From contig NC_072790.1 in the NCBI RefSeq assembly GCF_028583425.1, positions 212,204,897 through 212,268,896 on the forward strand: a stretch of DNA of 64,000 nucleotides, read 5' to 3'. A program made the position numbers and the translations under genes. The stretch is from Eublepharis macularius (lineage: Eukaryota; Chordata; Lepidosauria; Squamata; Eublepharidae). Below the pieces are notes generated by a model, which did not search any database, was not told where the DNA came from, and saw nothing but the letters and a program-made list of their open reading frames with translations. Positions 14,741-29,137 of the stretch are shown here, piece by piece (the first letter of the stretch is position 1; every line of letters begins with the position of its first letter).

Positions 14741-16944
14741 CCAACGTGAAAAATTACAGACCTATATCACTACTTAACAATGACTATAAAATTTTTGCGA
14801 AGATATTGGCGGAGAGATTGAAGGGGTGGCTCTCGGAAGTCATAGAGGAGGAACAAGCAGGCTTTTTGCCAGACAGACAAATAAGAGACAATTTAAGGAC
14901 AGTGATCAATGCTATTGAATACTATGACAAGCGTTGTGACAAAGAGGTTGGTTTCTTCTTTGTAGACGCTGAAAAAGCGTTTGACAATTTAAACTGGGAC
15001 TTTATGTTTGCCACTATGGAAAAGCTACAATTGGGAGAAAGATTCGTCAGAGCAATTAAGGAAATTTATAGAGACCAGACTGCAGCAATTGTAGTGAATG
15101 ATGAACTGACCAAGAAATTGATGATTAGTAAAGGAACAAGACAAGGTTGCCCGTTATCTCCATTGTTGTTCATTTTAGTATTGGAGATTCTGATGATACA
15201 AATCCGACAAGATGAGGAAATACGAGGAATAAAAATAAAGGACTATTCATATAAGGTCAGAGCATTTGCAGACGACATAATGTTAATCGTAGAAGACCCA
15301 CTGGAGAACATGCCAAAAGTGATAGACAAGATCAAGGAGTTTGGAGACTTGGCAGGTTTCTTCATTAACAAAAAGAAGTCAAAGATATTATGCAAAAACA
15401 TGACTAAGCAGAAACAACAATTGTTAAGGGAAACAACGGATTGTGAAGTAACTAGTAAGGTGAAATACTTGGGAGTTGAGCTGACTGCAAAAAATATAGA
15501 TTTATTCAAGAATAATTATGAAAAATTATGGACTCAGATAGAGAGAGACTTGATTAAATGGAATAGATTGAACCTGTCATGGTTGGGCAGGATTGCAGCA
15601 GTTAAGATGAATGTGTTACCAAGAGTAATGTTTCTGTTACAGACAATACCAATCATCAGAGACTCTAAACAATTTGAAAAATGGCAGAGGAAAATATCAG
15701 ATTTTGTTTGGGCAGGCAAGAAGCCTCGAGTGAAAGTAAAAGTTTTACAAGATGCAAAGGAGAGAGGCGGAATGCAACTGCCCAATCTGAGACTTTACCA
15801 CGATGCAATCTGCCTAGTTTGGCTAAAAGAGTGGATGACATTAAAGAATAAGAAACTATTAGCCCTAGAGGGATATAAAAAAATTTTTGGATGGCACGCA
15901 TACCTATGGCACGACAAAGTAAAGGTCAACTCGATGTTCCTACATCATTTTGTAAGGAGAAGTTTATATACAATCTGGAAGAAGTACAGAATTTACTTAC
16001 AAGAAGGAACCCCCTTGTGGGTGGTTCCATATGAGGTGATAGATCCGAGAGCTGTTGATAACGAGCAACAATGTTTAACATACAAAGAAATAACTAAAAT
16101 TGAAGTATCTAAACTTAGAATAAAGACGCAAGAGGAACTATCACCTAACTACGATTGGTTCCAGTACAGACAGATTAGAGATTTATACAATTCGGACTCT
16201 GCAAGAGGGGGCATACGAACAGAGAACTCGGAACTAGAGCAGACCCTTCTTAAAGAAGACAAGAAAAGAATATCCAAGGTATACCAAGTACTGTTGAAAT
16301 GGTATACTGAGGATGAGATAGTTAAAACACAGATGGTGAAATGGGCTATAAACTTCAATAAAGAAATAACAATGGAGGCATGGGAATATTTGTGGAAAAC
16401 TACAATGAAGATAACGACATGTATCAATATTAAAGAGAACATTTTCAAAATGATCTATCGTTGGTACATGACACCAAAGAAGATTGCGCTAGGGAACTTG
16501 AATACTTCTAATAAATGCTGGAAATGTAAGAAACATGAGGGCTCCCTCTACCACATGTGGTGGTCGTGTGAGGTAGCTAGGCAGTACTGGGGGGAAATAA
16601 TAAGAGAAATGAGTGAAATTTTACAATTTCAAATTAATAAGAACCCAGAACTCCTGCTACTGAACTTGGGAATGGAGGGAATTCCAGCCCAACATAGGAC
16701 GTTGATATTTTATATGACAGCAGCTGCTAGACTTTTGTATGCGCAGAAATGGAAAGTACAAGAAGTGCCAACTATTGAAGATTGGATCTACAAATTGCTG
16801 TATATGGCTGAAATGGACAAGATGACAAGAAAACTGAGAGATCTGGACTCAGGGCAGTTTAACACAGACTGGGAGAAGCTGAAACAATATCTGGAGAAGA
16901 AATGGGAGGTGGGAGGAAAACTGTGGCAGTTTGAGAACTACTGA
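14737..16944 (+). pseudogene. L1 ORF2 fragment: reverse transcriptase and Cys-rich C-terminus
   Basis: An open 735-codon frame with no start codon of its own: the first in-frame triplet is TTG inside the target duplication, and the first ATG comes about 90 codons in. Seen in order are NYRPISLL (residues 7-14), VDAEKAFD with the first catalytic Asp (76-83), GTRQGCPLSP (133-142), FADD with the catalytic Asp pair (177-180) and the CCHC-type motif C594-x2-C597-x8-H606-x4-C611. These are L1-type ORF2 landmarks. The endonuclease domain and about the first 40% of a usual ORF2 are missing, so the fragment cannot mobilise itself. There is no internal stop or frameshift. Confidence 0.93.
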
Positions 16945-17621
16945 AGTATAATAAAAGTATAAAAGAGAGGGGTGACTTTACCGGGGGAGGAAGAGAAATG
17001 TGAATTTATAAGCAGTTAGATTAATAGATTGATATATATATAGACATGTATAGGTTAACTGATAGAACATTGATAGAGAATAATTAATGACAAGGTTTAA
17101 ATATGAGGATTGAGTAACTAACAATATTTTCTTTCTTTGATAAGATTTATATGCATCAAACTGAATGTACAGAAGAGTTAGACTGATTGATTATGCGAGG
17201 AGTTATATAGAATTACCATAAAAAGTTGAAATGAGTAATATATAGAGAACAAATCAAATTGTTTGATTTAAATGTGGGAAATTTTTATGGTTTATGATAT
17301 ATAGGTTAATATAGAAATATTCAAAACTGGAAAATGGGATAAATTGTTTATCTAAAGACGTATAACTAGGGTGTATAATAAGTAAAGGAGTTATAGATGT
17401 ACTGCTTAATATAATGGAGAATGTATATCTGTTTTAGACAGAGGAACTTAATAGAAGTAAGGGAAAAGGGACAGAGGGTGGGAAAGCTGTTGGAAGTCAA
17501 CAAAAGGGGGGGAAAGGGAGGGGGTTAGAAACGAAAAATTAGGGGAAAATTGATTGTAATGTGAAAATAAAAATGTTCTAACCCAATAAAAATTTTTTCA
17601 AAAAAAAAAAAAAAAAAAAAA
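14741..17621 (+). mobile_element. L1 (LINE-1) retrotransposon, 5'-truncated, recent
   Basis: It starts within ORF2 just before the first reverse-transcriptase block and runs through the ORF2 stop (16942-16944) and a 3' UTR with a G-rich polypurine tract near 17460-17525. AATAAA occurs at 17566-17571 and 17585-17590, and the element ends in a 22-nt poly(A) (17600-17621). A 9-bp duplication AAAACTTGA lies at 14732-14740 and 17618-17626; the right copy overlaps the tail in the A-run. The endonuclease domain and ORF1 are absent. Truncation plus poly(A) plus duplication is the normal product of target-primed reverse transcription. The open frame and intact tail indicate a young insertion. Confidence 0.95.
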
Positions 17622-17626
17622 CTTGA

Positions 17627-18330
17627 AGTGAAAAGGCACGAATTCGTGTCTTTGACCCACCCGTCTCAAGTATTTCACAATCCACATCCTCCCCTTAGCA
17701 ACCACCACTGGCCCTTCTACACAAACCGGCTCCACAGCAACGCAAAGAAAAAAGAGCGCGACAAGAAGCTGGCTGGTGCGCAGTGAACGTTGGGAGTTGT
17801 AGTTTTCTGTAAAACATCTGCGACAGGAACAACGACCTTGCGAACTGCTTTCCCCATGATCCTCTTCTGAGGAGGGGTTTGGGCAGCGAGGAGCTTTTGA
17901 TTGCGGGGTTTCCAAGGGGAGTCACCCAAGTGGCGAGACGTTGACGCGGCTTTGCCTTCCCGCCTGCCTTGTCGAGTGTGGCGGCGGCTTCGCCTTGTGA
18001 GCGCTGCCTAGGAAACGGGCAGGGCTGGGCTGTTGAGGAGGAGGAGGAGGAGCGCCGCTTACTTGTCTTCTGGCAGCCCAGCCTGCCTCCTCCACCTCTT
18101 CAGGCTGCCGTCCGCAGGCATCGCTTCTGCTGCTCGCAGGTGACGGTCTAATCACCGGGGTGGGAGGAAGCTCTGCCCTGCCTGAGGTCTTGACGCGGGT
18201 AACAACGTCGTCCCTTCCCACTGTTAAGGTTGCCGGCTTCCTGCGCAGCCCCTTTAACAGCCGCCCTATCCAGCAGGCATCGGACACGGAATTCTTGTAA
18301 GGGCATAATTCAGTTTTACGGAATTTGTCT
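17627..18330. promoter_or_regulatory. CpG-rich, promoter-like segment (CpG island)
   Basis: By eye this is the most CpG-dense stretch of the window, rich in GCG, CGC and GGCGG words, unlike the AT-rich flanks. It carries an ACTACAACTCCCA-type motif on the minus strand (17791-17804), typical of ZNF143/THAP11-bound promoters, and a donor-like CAG|GTGACG at 18140. It starts at the L1 insertion and ends before a hAT MITE at 18377. EML6 coding begins 6 kb downstream, so it may be a distal EML6 promoter, a promoter for an upstream antisense RNA, or both. No protein-coding frame here is recognised. Confidence 0.6.
17791..17804 (-). promoter_or_regulatory. ZNF143/THAP11-type promoter motif
   Basis: The minus strand reads AACTACAACTCCCA, a close match to the ACTACAAYTCCCA core found in many CpG-island promoters. 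Motif recognition only; binding is inferred. Confidence 0.5.
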
Positions 18331-18376
18331 GCCGCACGACGTGGCAAGGGCCACTTGATTAGGTGCCATTTAAAAG

Positions 18377-18572
18377 TAAGGTTGCCAGCTCCAGCTTGGG
18401 CAATTCCTGGAGATTTGGGGGCAGACCCTGGAGAGGGGAGGAAGCTCAATAGGAATGTGATGCTGCTTGCTCCAAAGCAGCCATTTTCTCTAAGGGAACT
18501 GATCTTTGTAATATGGAGATCAGTTGTAATTCCAGGAGATCTCCAGGTTCCACCTGGAGGTTGGCAACTGTA
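18377..18572 (+). mobile_element. hAT-like MITE, TAGGGTTGCCA family (copy 3)
   Basis: Ends TAAGGTTGCCAG and GTTGGCAACTGTA, with interior CTGGAGATTTGG, AGCAGCCATTTTCTC, GATCAGTTGTAATTCC and AGGAGATCTCC as in the copies at 9434 and 14024. No clear 8-bp duplication is visible, so this copy is older or its ends have decayed. Confidence 0.8.
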
Positions 18573-18682
18573 TTAGACAAATACTCCCTCTCGTGCATTT
18601 TCATCCCACCCTTTCCCCAGGACTCATAGGTAAGCATACATGTTTCTCCTTTCTCCATGTTAACCAGTGAAGTAGGGTAGAC

Positions 18683-18775
18683 AAGAGCAAGAGTCCAGTA
18701 GCACCTATAAGACTAACAAAATTTGTGGTCGGGTATGAGCTTTTGTGAGCCACAGCTCACTTCTTCAGAGACAGA
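18683..18775. repeat. Fragment related to the GAGTCCAGTAGCACC palindrome family
   Basis: Contains AGAGTCCAGTAGCACCTATAAGACTAAC and a GAGCTTTTGTGAGCCACAGCTCAC block, resembling one arm of the palindromic elements at 28930, 48222 and 55423 but with a different interior. Confidence 0.5.
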
Positions 18776-18930
18776 GGGTAGACAGATTGGATGTGACTGA
18801 AGGTCACCCAAATAGCAGAACGAGGATATAAACATGGATCTCCCAGATCTTGATCTGGTATTCTAAAAAATCACCATAAATTGGAAGCAACTTGATGGCT
18901 CATAACATGCACACATTCTGCACTGACATT

Positions 18931-19195
18931 TTATTTATTTATTTATTGGATTTTTAGCCCTCCCTCCCTGCAAGCAGGCTCAGGGCGGGTTACAATCATA
19001 AATAAGGTACAATAGGTAAAACCAATAAAATAGCATCTCAGTGCAAACATGGATATCCACATTCCAGATGGAGCACTCTTCCCCCTTTCCCTGCCCACCA
19101 TACACAAGGGAAGAAAAGGGTGGAGGTGTGGGTTGGTGAACCTCTTAAGAAGAATGTCCATCAGTGGCCTATTAGCCACAATGACTCAATGGAAC
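18931..19195 (-). repeat. LINE 3'-end fragment
   Basis: TTTATTTATTTATTGGATTTTTAGCCCTCC followed by GGCTCAGGGCGGGTTACAATCATAAAT is the reverse of an L2/CR1-group LINE 3' terminus. Similar ends occur at 50640 and 61390. Confidence 0.6.
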
Positions 19196-19385
19196 CTCTA
19201 TAGTCAGAGGAAGTGTATCTCATAATACTAGTTGTTGTGGAGACGACAAGAGGGGGAAGGCCTTATTTTCTGCTCTGCTTTCAGAGGTATCTGGCTACTG
19301 GAGTAGATTGATTTTGGTGTGATACAGCTATGGCTCTTGTGTTCATTTCTGTATATTTATTATTTATTTATATTATTCATTTATT

Positions 19386-19606
19386 AGACAGCCAGTGTGG
19401 TATAGTGGTTATAGTGTTGGTTACAGAGTTGGACTATAATCTGGGAGACCCAAATTCAAGTGTTCGCTGTCATGGGAACTTGCTAGGTGACCTTGGATCA
19501 TTCACTCAGCCTCAGCTACCTCGCAGGATAAAATGGAGAAGGTTGTAAATCACTTAGGATTTCTGTTGGGGAGCAAAGTGGGTTATAAATTAAGAAATAA
19601 CGAAGT
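19386..19606 (+). mobile_element. tRNA-derived SINE, diverged
   Basis: CAGCCAGTGTGGTATAGTGG, then a box B-like CAAATTCAAGTGTTC, GTGACCTTGGATCATTCACT and a tail GGTTATAAATTAAGAAATAA. Same architecture as the SINE at 12311. Confidence 0.7.
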
Positions 19607-20420
19607 TTATTAAAATAATTATATCCTGCCTTTCCTTGTGGCTCAGGGTGGCAGATAAAGTAACTTTTAAAGGCACAAGAACTGCCCAGAACTTTTTTCT
19701 GGTTGGCAATGTTGCCAAGCAGTTAGGTTGAGGGAAAAGGCTACATATGAATGTATGTCAAAACCAAAATATGAATACAAGTTTACAAAGACATAGTATT
19801 AGCAAGGATCCAATATGGGGTTGAAGAATTGCTGAAACAGAACATAATCAATTCTAGGACTTACATTAAACAACATGAAGCACAGGTAGTATATAGGAGT
19901 ACATATTTAAAGCAACAGATAATATGTAAGGCAACATAATGGTGAAATCAATGGTTCCTAACTCATTAGCAAAACATATTGGACCCCTTTCCTACAATAT
20001 CACCCTCTTAGCTGAGAAAAAGGCCTTTTTGAATAAGTTGCATTGTTTGTGGAAAGCCAGGGGTATGGGGGCTCTCCTGATCTCCTCAGGCATGCCGTTC
20101 CATAGGTAAGGGGCCACCACAGAGAAACCCATGTATGGGCTGCTGTTGATTTCGCCCATGTACAGGCTGGCACCTGCAAGAGACCCTGTTCAGATGAGCA
20201 AAGCTGCCGTGGAGGGACATGAGAGAGGCGTTCCCCTAGGTATGCTGAACCAAGGTCATGAAGAGCTTTGTATGTAATAACCAATACCTTGAACTGAGCA
20301 CGGTAACAGCCAATGGAGTGAGTGTAGGATGGGAGTGATGTTCAAGCTCCTGTTTGCTCCTGATAATAGTTGAGCCACAGCATTTTGCACCGATTGGAGC
20401 CTCCTAGTTAACTTACATAC
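19607..20420 (-). mobile_element. L2-like LINE fragment, 3' end (copy B)
   Basis: Minus-strand translation gives pieces such as VITYKALHDLGSAYL and CTWAKSTAAHTW, matching the C-terminus of the larger copy at 36672-39730 and sharing its 3' UTR (compare 19790-19980 with 36805-37290). It is disrupted by frameshifts and is a dead copy. It breaks off near 20420, where the similarity to the larger copy ends. Confidence 0.8.
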
Positions 20421-20756
20421 TGTCATGAACTCGTTTAAGGAAGGCTAGAACTTGTGAAGGAGTGAAATATTATTAAACCTTTTTGTTTAACACCGTTAAT
20501 GTATATATGGTGCTTTACAGAGTTACGTTAACCAAAAAGTCAAGTCCTTGGCCTAAGGAGAAAGAAATAGTTCAGTGGAAGATAAGTGAAGTGCACTACT
20601 GTGTAACCAAAGGCAGTCCCTGTACATAGTTAGGATTATAGTTAAGGAGTTCATGGTCAGAATTTGCTACAGGTTTAAAGTCTTGGGAAAGAAAAGGGCT
20701 CATCATAGGTGCTCCTTATTCTCCTGCTTTATAGAGGTCAATATGAAAAATCATGC

Positions 20757-20975
20757 CATGACCTGGATAGCTCAGGCAAGCCCATTCTTGTCATATTTCA
20801 GAAGTTAAGCAGGGTTGAACTTGATTAGCAATTGGATTGAAAGACCTCCAAGCAAGACCAGAGTCACTGTGCAGAGGCAGGCAATGGCAAACCACCTCTG
20901 TTAGTCTCTTGCCTTGAAAACCCCAGCAGGGTCGTCATAAATCAGCTATGGCTTGATGGCACTTTCTACCACCAC
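20757..20975 (+). mobile_element. 5S rRNA-derived SINE (copy 2)
   Basis: CAGAAGTTAAGCAGGGTTGAAC and AATTGGATTGAAAGACCTCC correspond to the 5S internal promoter region. The tail is GAGGCAGGCAATGGCAAACC, TTGCCTTGAAAACCCC and CAGCTATGGCTTGATGGCAC. Confidence 0.85.
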
Positions 20976-23500
20976 CATGGAAGATCATGCCAGTGGCCTA
21001 CAGTGTTATACCTTATTTTTATCAATGAAGGGCTTAAAATAAGCAATAAGGAAGCAAGGTTCATAGGAGGCAGGGTTCTCTCCTGAACATATTTGATTGC
21101 CAGCATCATTTCTGTAATGCAGTGTAAAAAGAGTGATTCTGAGCATCTAGAAAGTACATATCTCTCACCTCAGCTATCTGAAAATAGGGGAAATTGTTTT
21201 CAAACTAAGGACAAATTTGACTCATTTATAAATAAAATGAATCTCTTTGTAATTTTTCCCATGCTGCTTAAGCCCCTCTACCATACACAGCCTCATAGAT
21301 AACTTCAGCATTTGCTCTGTTAACTCCATTGTTTCTGTGGCCTCAAGAGTGCCATAAATTTGATGAGCTTATTCTGTGTTGCCTATAGAAGTGGGTGTTC
21401 ACAAAAACGAAAGGAGCATGGGTCTTTACTCTATATTAACCTTCCTTCATACCAGGCTATACAAAACATTATTTTAAAAAGAAAAGTCTAAAATCAACTT
21501 TATAGCAACCTTGTAAATCGGGAAATGATCAGCTGGCCCATCCACATTTACTCAGGGTAGTTTGAACAAAGGGATCTGGCAAGCTACTAAAGGTAGGGAA
21601 GGTATTTCACCCTGTGTTACAAAGGTGAAGTGCTGGCAAGACATACTTGTCTAATGCATGTGCACTTGCATGCTTAAAAGAAGTAAGTTCTATTGCGCTT
21701 GATGTGACTTATTTCCTAATAAAGTTGCTTTTGATTTAGCTGCAACTCAGTCCAATCCTGCTGAATTGAATGGGTCAGATTCCCAAGTATAAATAAGCAT
21801 AATGCTATAGAGCAAATCTAAGTATTCAACAGATGTGTAGATCACAATCATTTCCCTCAAAATCTATGAAGAACCCCATCCTGCATCACTTGGGGTATAG
21901 TGCTTAGTTCATTGTACTAGGATGTACAGCCCATCCAAAAGAAACTTCTTTGAGGAATTGCGGCAGTGTTTAGGTCCACTACTGTTTGGTTCGTGGAGAG
22001 AAGCATATTTTTCACTTTGGGAACTGGTGTGAAATCACAGAAATACCTCATCTACTGCCACACCTCTCCTTTCTTCCATTGGAAAAGTATGCTCTTTGTG
22101 TGTTACTTCAGTGTAGTTTCATCATCACAATTCCTTAAACACTCCTAAAGGAATTGTTTATTTAATTGTAGAATTTGAACAGATATCCTTTCTTTACCTC
22201 TAGGGGTTCAGTGTTTTGTAAAGGATGTTAGCCTCTCCTCTCCTCTAGAAAAATATGCTGCCCTATGATCCCTTCCCTCTTACCCATCTCTGTGTCACTC
22301 TAGTATTTTATCAGCAACAGCAGAAGCAACAATACCACACTGGGCAAGCATTTCAACTTTTTTGAACTCAAACCCCTCTGATAAATTATTTTCTGGGTCT
22401 TCCAGGTCAAGGATGGGATCCAAAGAGCAGCATAAGAAGCTGCAGTTGGCCCAGAAAAGCCCAGCCCCAAAGCATATACTGAATCTTGGAGTCCCAATTA
22501 TAAACATTTAGATTTTCATTTTCTTTTAGGTTCATTATTAGCAAAATTCAGAGAATGAAGTAGCACACTGCACCCTTTCTGTACACTGTATTGCAAACCA
22601 AAATGTCACTCCTGACAAGAGAATTCAGCCCCGCCATCCTCTATGTATCTCATCAAAACATCTTTCTACTCTCAGTGTGGCAGAGAGGCAGGATTCTCAG
22701 CAGAGCAGCTATTCATCCAGTGCTGACTCTGGGCCTGCCTCTGATTAGGGCTCCACTGGCCTGCCTCTTGTTTGCCCTTTTTGCCCTGGACTTTGGGACA
22801 GAAGCCTGGCAGGCACATAGCAGGCCCCTCACCCCACAATTCCTTGTATTTCTTCTTGTTTTTTTATATTCATTCCTCTATATAGATCAATATATTGTGC
22901 TGGGCTTATGTACTATCCTCCCCCACCCAGTATATCTTTAGTGTAGTTTTAGTAGAACTCTGTAGTCTTAATAGAAGGACTGAGGTTTTTAAGTGGTAGT
23001 TTAAGATGATTTTATGATTAGAATGGATGTAGGGAAACCATACACAAGACTAGATAAGCCTAAAAATCCATTTGGGATTTAGGAGGAAAATTGGGAAACA
23101 GGAAGTTTATTGTTTGCCTGGGAAATTTTTAATTTACAATATGCATCTTTCAAATTTTAATAAATGTTATTTGCTGTGGAAGGACAGTTCCATCGCTCTC
23201 CTGTACATAGAAATAGTTTGTATGTGTGAATGGCAAATGTTTCCTATGTTTTGAGGAGCAGGTTGCTAGAACAGAGGCTACCTTTTTAAGTATCAAAATT
23301 TGGGTGGTTTATTATACTAATTTATTTCATTTTTCCCTCCAGGAATGTCCTGTCCTCACACTGATAAGTTGCAAATGCCATAAGATGAAACCCATAGAAG
23401 ATTGCATTGTTCCACAGTCAGAGCTGTGTCAGAATGAACACAGACTTATTGCTGGTATTTTAATATAATGGTCTACTTTTGTACATCAGCTGTACTTTTT
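20976..23500. other. Intergenic sequence upstream of EML6
   Basis: AT-rich, with no repeat I can name and no conserved coding block. A frame at 23226-23468 follows a CTCCAG acceptor-like site but has no recognisable product. Confidence 0.5.
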
Positions 23501-23679
23501 TCACCATTGAAAACTACAGGCATGTTTGACTACAAGGACTTTCTCTTTGCAAGAAGCTAGGAAGATGCACTAAGGGAGGATGCACAGCACTGGCATTCTG
23601 CAGGCAGCAATCGTAACACTAACAGGCTCATTCTCCTTTGGATGGAATTGACACTCACAGTTTTGTGCGGCACTGATTT

Positions 23680-27630
<3,951 letters not shown>

Positions 27631-27639
27631 CAGACGGTC

Positions 27640-27795
27640 AGTCCATCAAGGTCTGTATTGTCTACTCAAATTGGCAGGAGTTCTCCAGGGTCACTGGCTA
27701 CCTGATCTTTTGAACTGTAGATGCCAGGGACTGAACCTGGGACCTTCTGCACTCGAAGCAGATGTTTTACGAGTAAATCACAGCCCCAGCCCCAT
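27640..27795 (-). mobile_element. tRNA-derived SINE (second type)
   Basis: On the minus strand it starts GGGGCTGTGATTTACTCGTA and shows a box B-like CCCAGGTTCAGTCCCTGGCA. The downstream body includes CAGACTGACC-like sequence. Resembles lizard SINEs with a tRNA-like head; a more decayed relative is at 62630-62775. Confidence 0.65.
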
Positions 27796-27799
27796 GGAT

Positions 27800-28430
27800 A
27801 AGATGGCCTAATTGATTTAATATCTTTATTTCTCACTTTCCCAAAATAGGCTTTTGTCTAAAATAGCTAATAATAAAATACTACAATAAAACAATCACAA
27901 TATACTAGTAAACATAATTTCAGCAAAATCCATATAATAATACAGCAGCATCCCTTCACTCCCTTTGCCTTGTGCCATACACTGGTAACAAAGGTATTAG
28001 GTTGTGCTCTCCTTGTATGGCATACTAGAGGTGTGGCACTACAACAGAACAGGTCATTTCGCTGGTGTCCATCCACCACTTCTGTAAGGTCTCCAAGGAA
28101 AATGTAAGTAAACAGATATCTCGGGCCAAGACTAGTTCAGGGTTAAAACAAGCCCTTTGAATGACACTCAGCAACCGACTGGAAACCAAAATAGATCTCA
28201 TAAAATAGGCATAATATAATTCTTGCAGTGCATTGTTTTTAATACCTTTGCTGTCACATTTTAGACTAATGAAGTTTTGATGGACCTTAAATGGTAGCCC
28301 CAGGTACAATACAGTAATGGACACCATGTCAAGGTCATTTTCTTCCAAGAAAGGGCACAACAGTCATGCCAACTGAAGTTGGCAAAAAGGCACCTTTAGC
28401 CATTGATGCCTCTTGGGAAGCCAATGTTAA
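27800..28430 (-). repeat. Unclassified interspersed repeat, probably LINE-derived
   Basis: Starts with an A/T-rich end (ATCTTTATTTCTCACTTTC) like a reversed LINE 3' terminus and contains a 111-codon minus-strand frame with no reverse-transcriptase motif. Family not recognised. Confidence 0.35.
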
Positions 28431-28574
28431 GGCCAGATCAGAGAGCATCCCCAAGATCTATGTTGTAAGATAACGATCTGTAAAGATCAGGCTTTAAATC
28501 TGTAATGTGTACCTACTAAGCCATAACACATGAAGTCACCCTTAGAAAAATTCATAGCTTTACTTTTTGTGGTG

Positions 28575-28875
28575 GAGGGAAGGTGGCATGGTATAGCCCA
28601 ATCTCATCAGTTCTTGGAAGCTAAACAGGTTTGATACTTGGATGAGAGATGATCAAGGAAGACTCTGCAGAGGAAGGTAATGGCAAACCATCTTTGCGTC
28701 TCACTTGCCCTGAAAACTGGAGTTGCCATAAGCCATATGCAACCTGAAGACACATCCATATGTAAGTACCTTTTTGCCTGGATAGGTGTAGTCTTATTCA
28801 CAGCTTCTGAAAGTTTTTAAAGTAAAACCCCAGGTCGCCATAAGTCAGCTATGACTTGGTGGCACTTTTCACCAT
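28575..28875 (+). mobile_element. 5S rRNA-derived SINE (copy 3), rearranged tail
   Basis: GCCCAATCTCATCAGTTCTTGG, AGCTAAACAGG and CTTGGATGAGAGATGATCAA represent the 5S core. A GGTAATGGCAAACC tail follows, then intervening sequence and a second tail-like block GTCGCCATAAGTCAGCTATG at 28832. The split tail suggests an insertion or two overlapping copies. Confidence 0.7.
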
Positions 28876-28929
28876 CTGTGAGCCATAGCATGTTATTTAT
28901 TAATTTTCAGAATTACAATATTACTTGGG

Positions 28930-29124
28930 CATAGATCCAGAGGAGTTAGCCGTGTTAGTCTGTAGTAGCAAAATAGAAAAGAGTCCAGTAGCACCTTTAA
29001 CCAACTTTACTGCCACATAAGCTTTCGCGAATCTCAGATATATCTGATGAGAACTGTGATTCTCGAAAGCTTATGCTACAGTAAAGTTGGTTAGTCTTAA
29101 AGATGCTACTGGACTCTTTTCTAT
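28930..29124 (-). mobile_element. Palindromic retroposon-like element (copy 1)
   Basis: The two arms are inverted copies: GAGTCCAGTAGCACCTTTAA ... TAAGCTTTCG and CGAAAGCTTATGC ... GGTGCTACTGGACTC-type sequence. They are flanked by a perfect 13-bp duplication AATATTACTTGGG (28917-28929 and 29125-29137). The left end retains GGAGTTAGCCGTGTTAGTCT, missing from the right, so one end is truncated. Long duplications and one-sided truncation are usual for LINE-mobilised RNA copies. Family not named. Confidence 0.8.
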
Positions 29125-29137
29125 AATATTACTTGGG

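Noticed and set aside
17922..18449. 175-codon minus-strand frame over the CpG block
   Set aside because: Length is explained by GC-rich composition with few stops; Arg/Pro/Ala-rich, no known protein.
23226..23468. 80-codon frame with a Cys-rich segment after a CTCCAG acceptor-like site
   Set aside because: No recognisable product, no matching donor, not part of known EML6.
27800..28430. Protein-coding gene on the minus strand (111-codon frame)
   Set aside because: No known domain; its AT-rich end looks like a LINE terminus and the frame is isolated.
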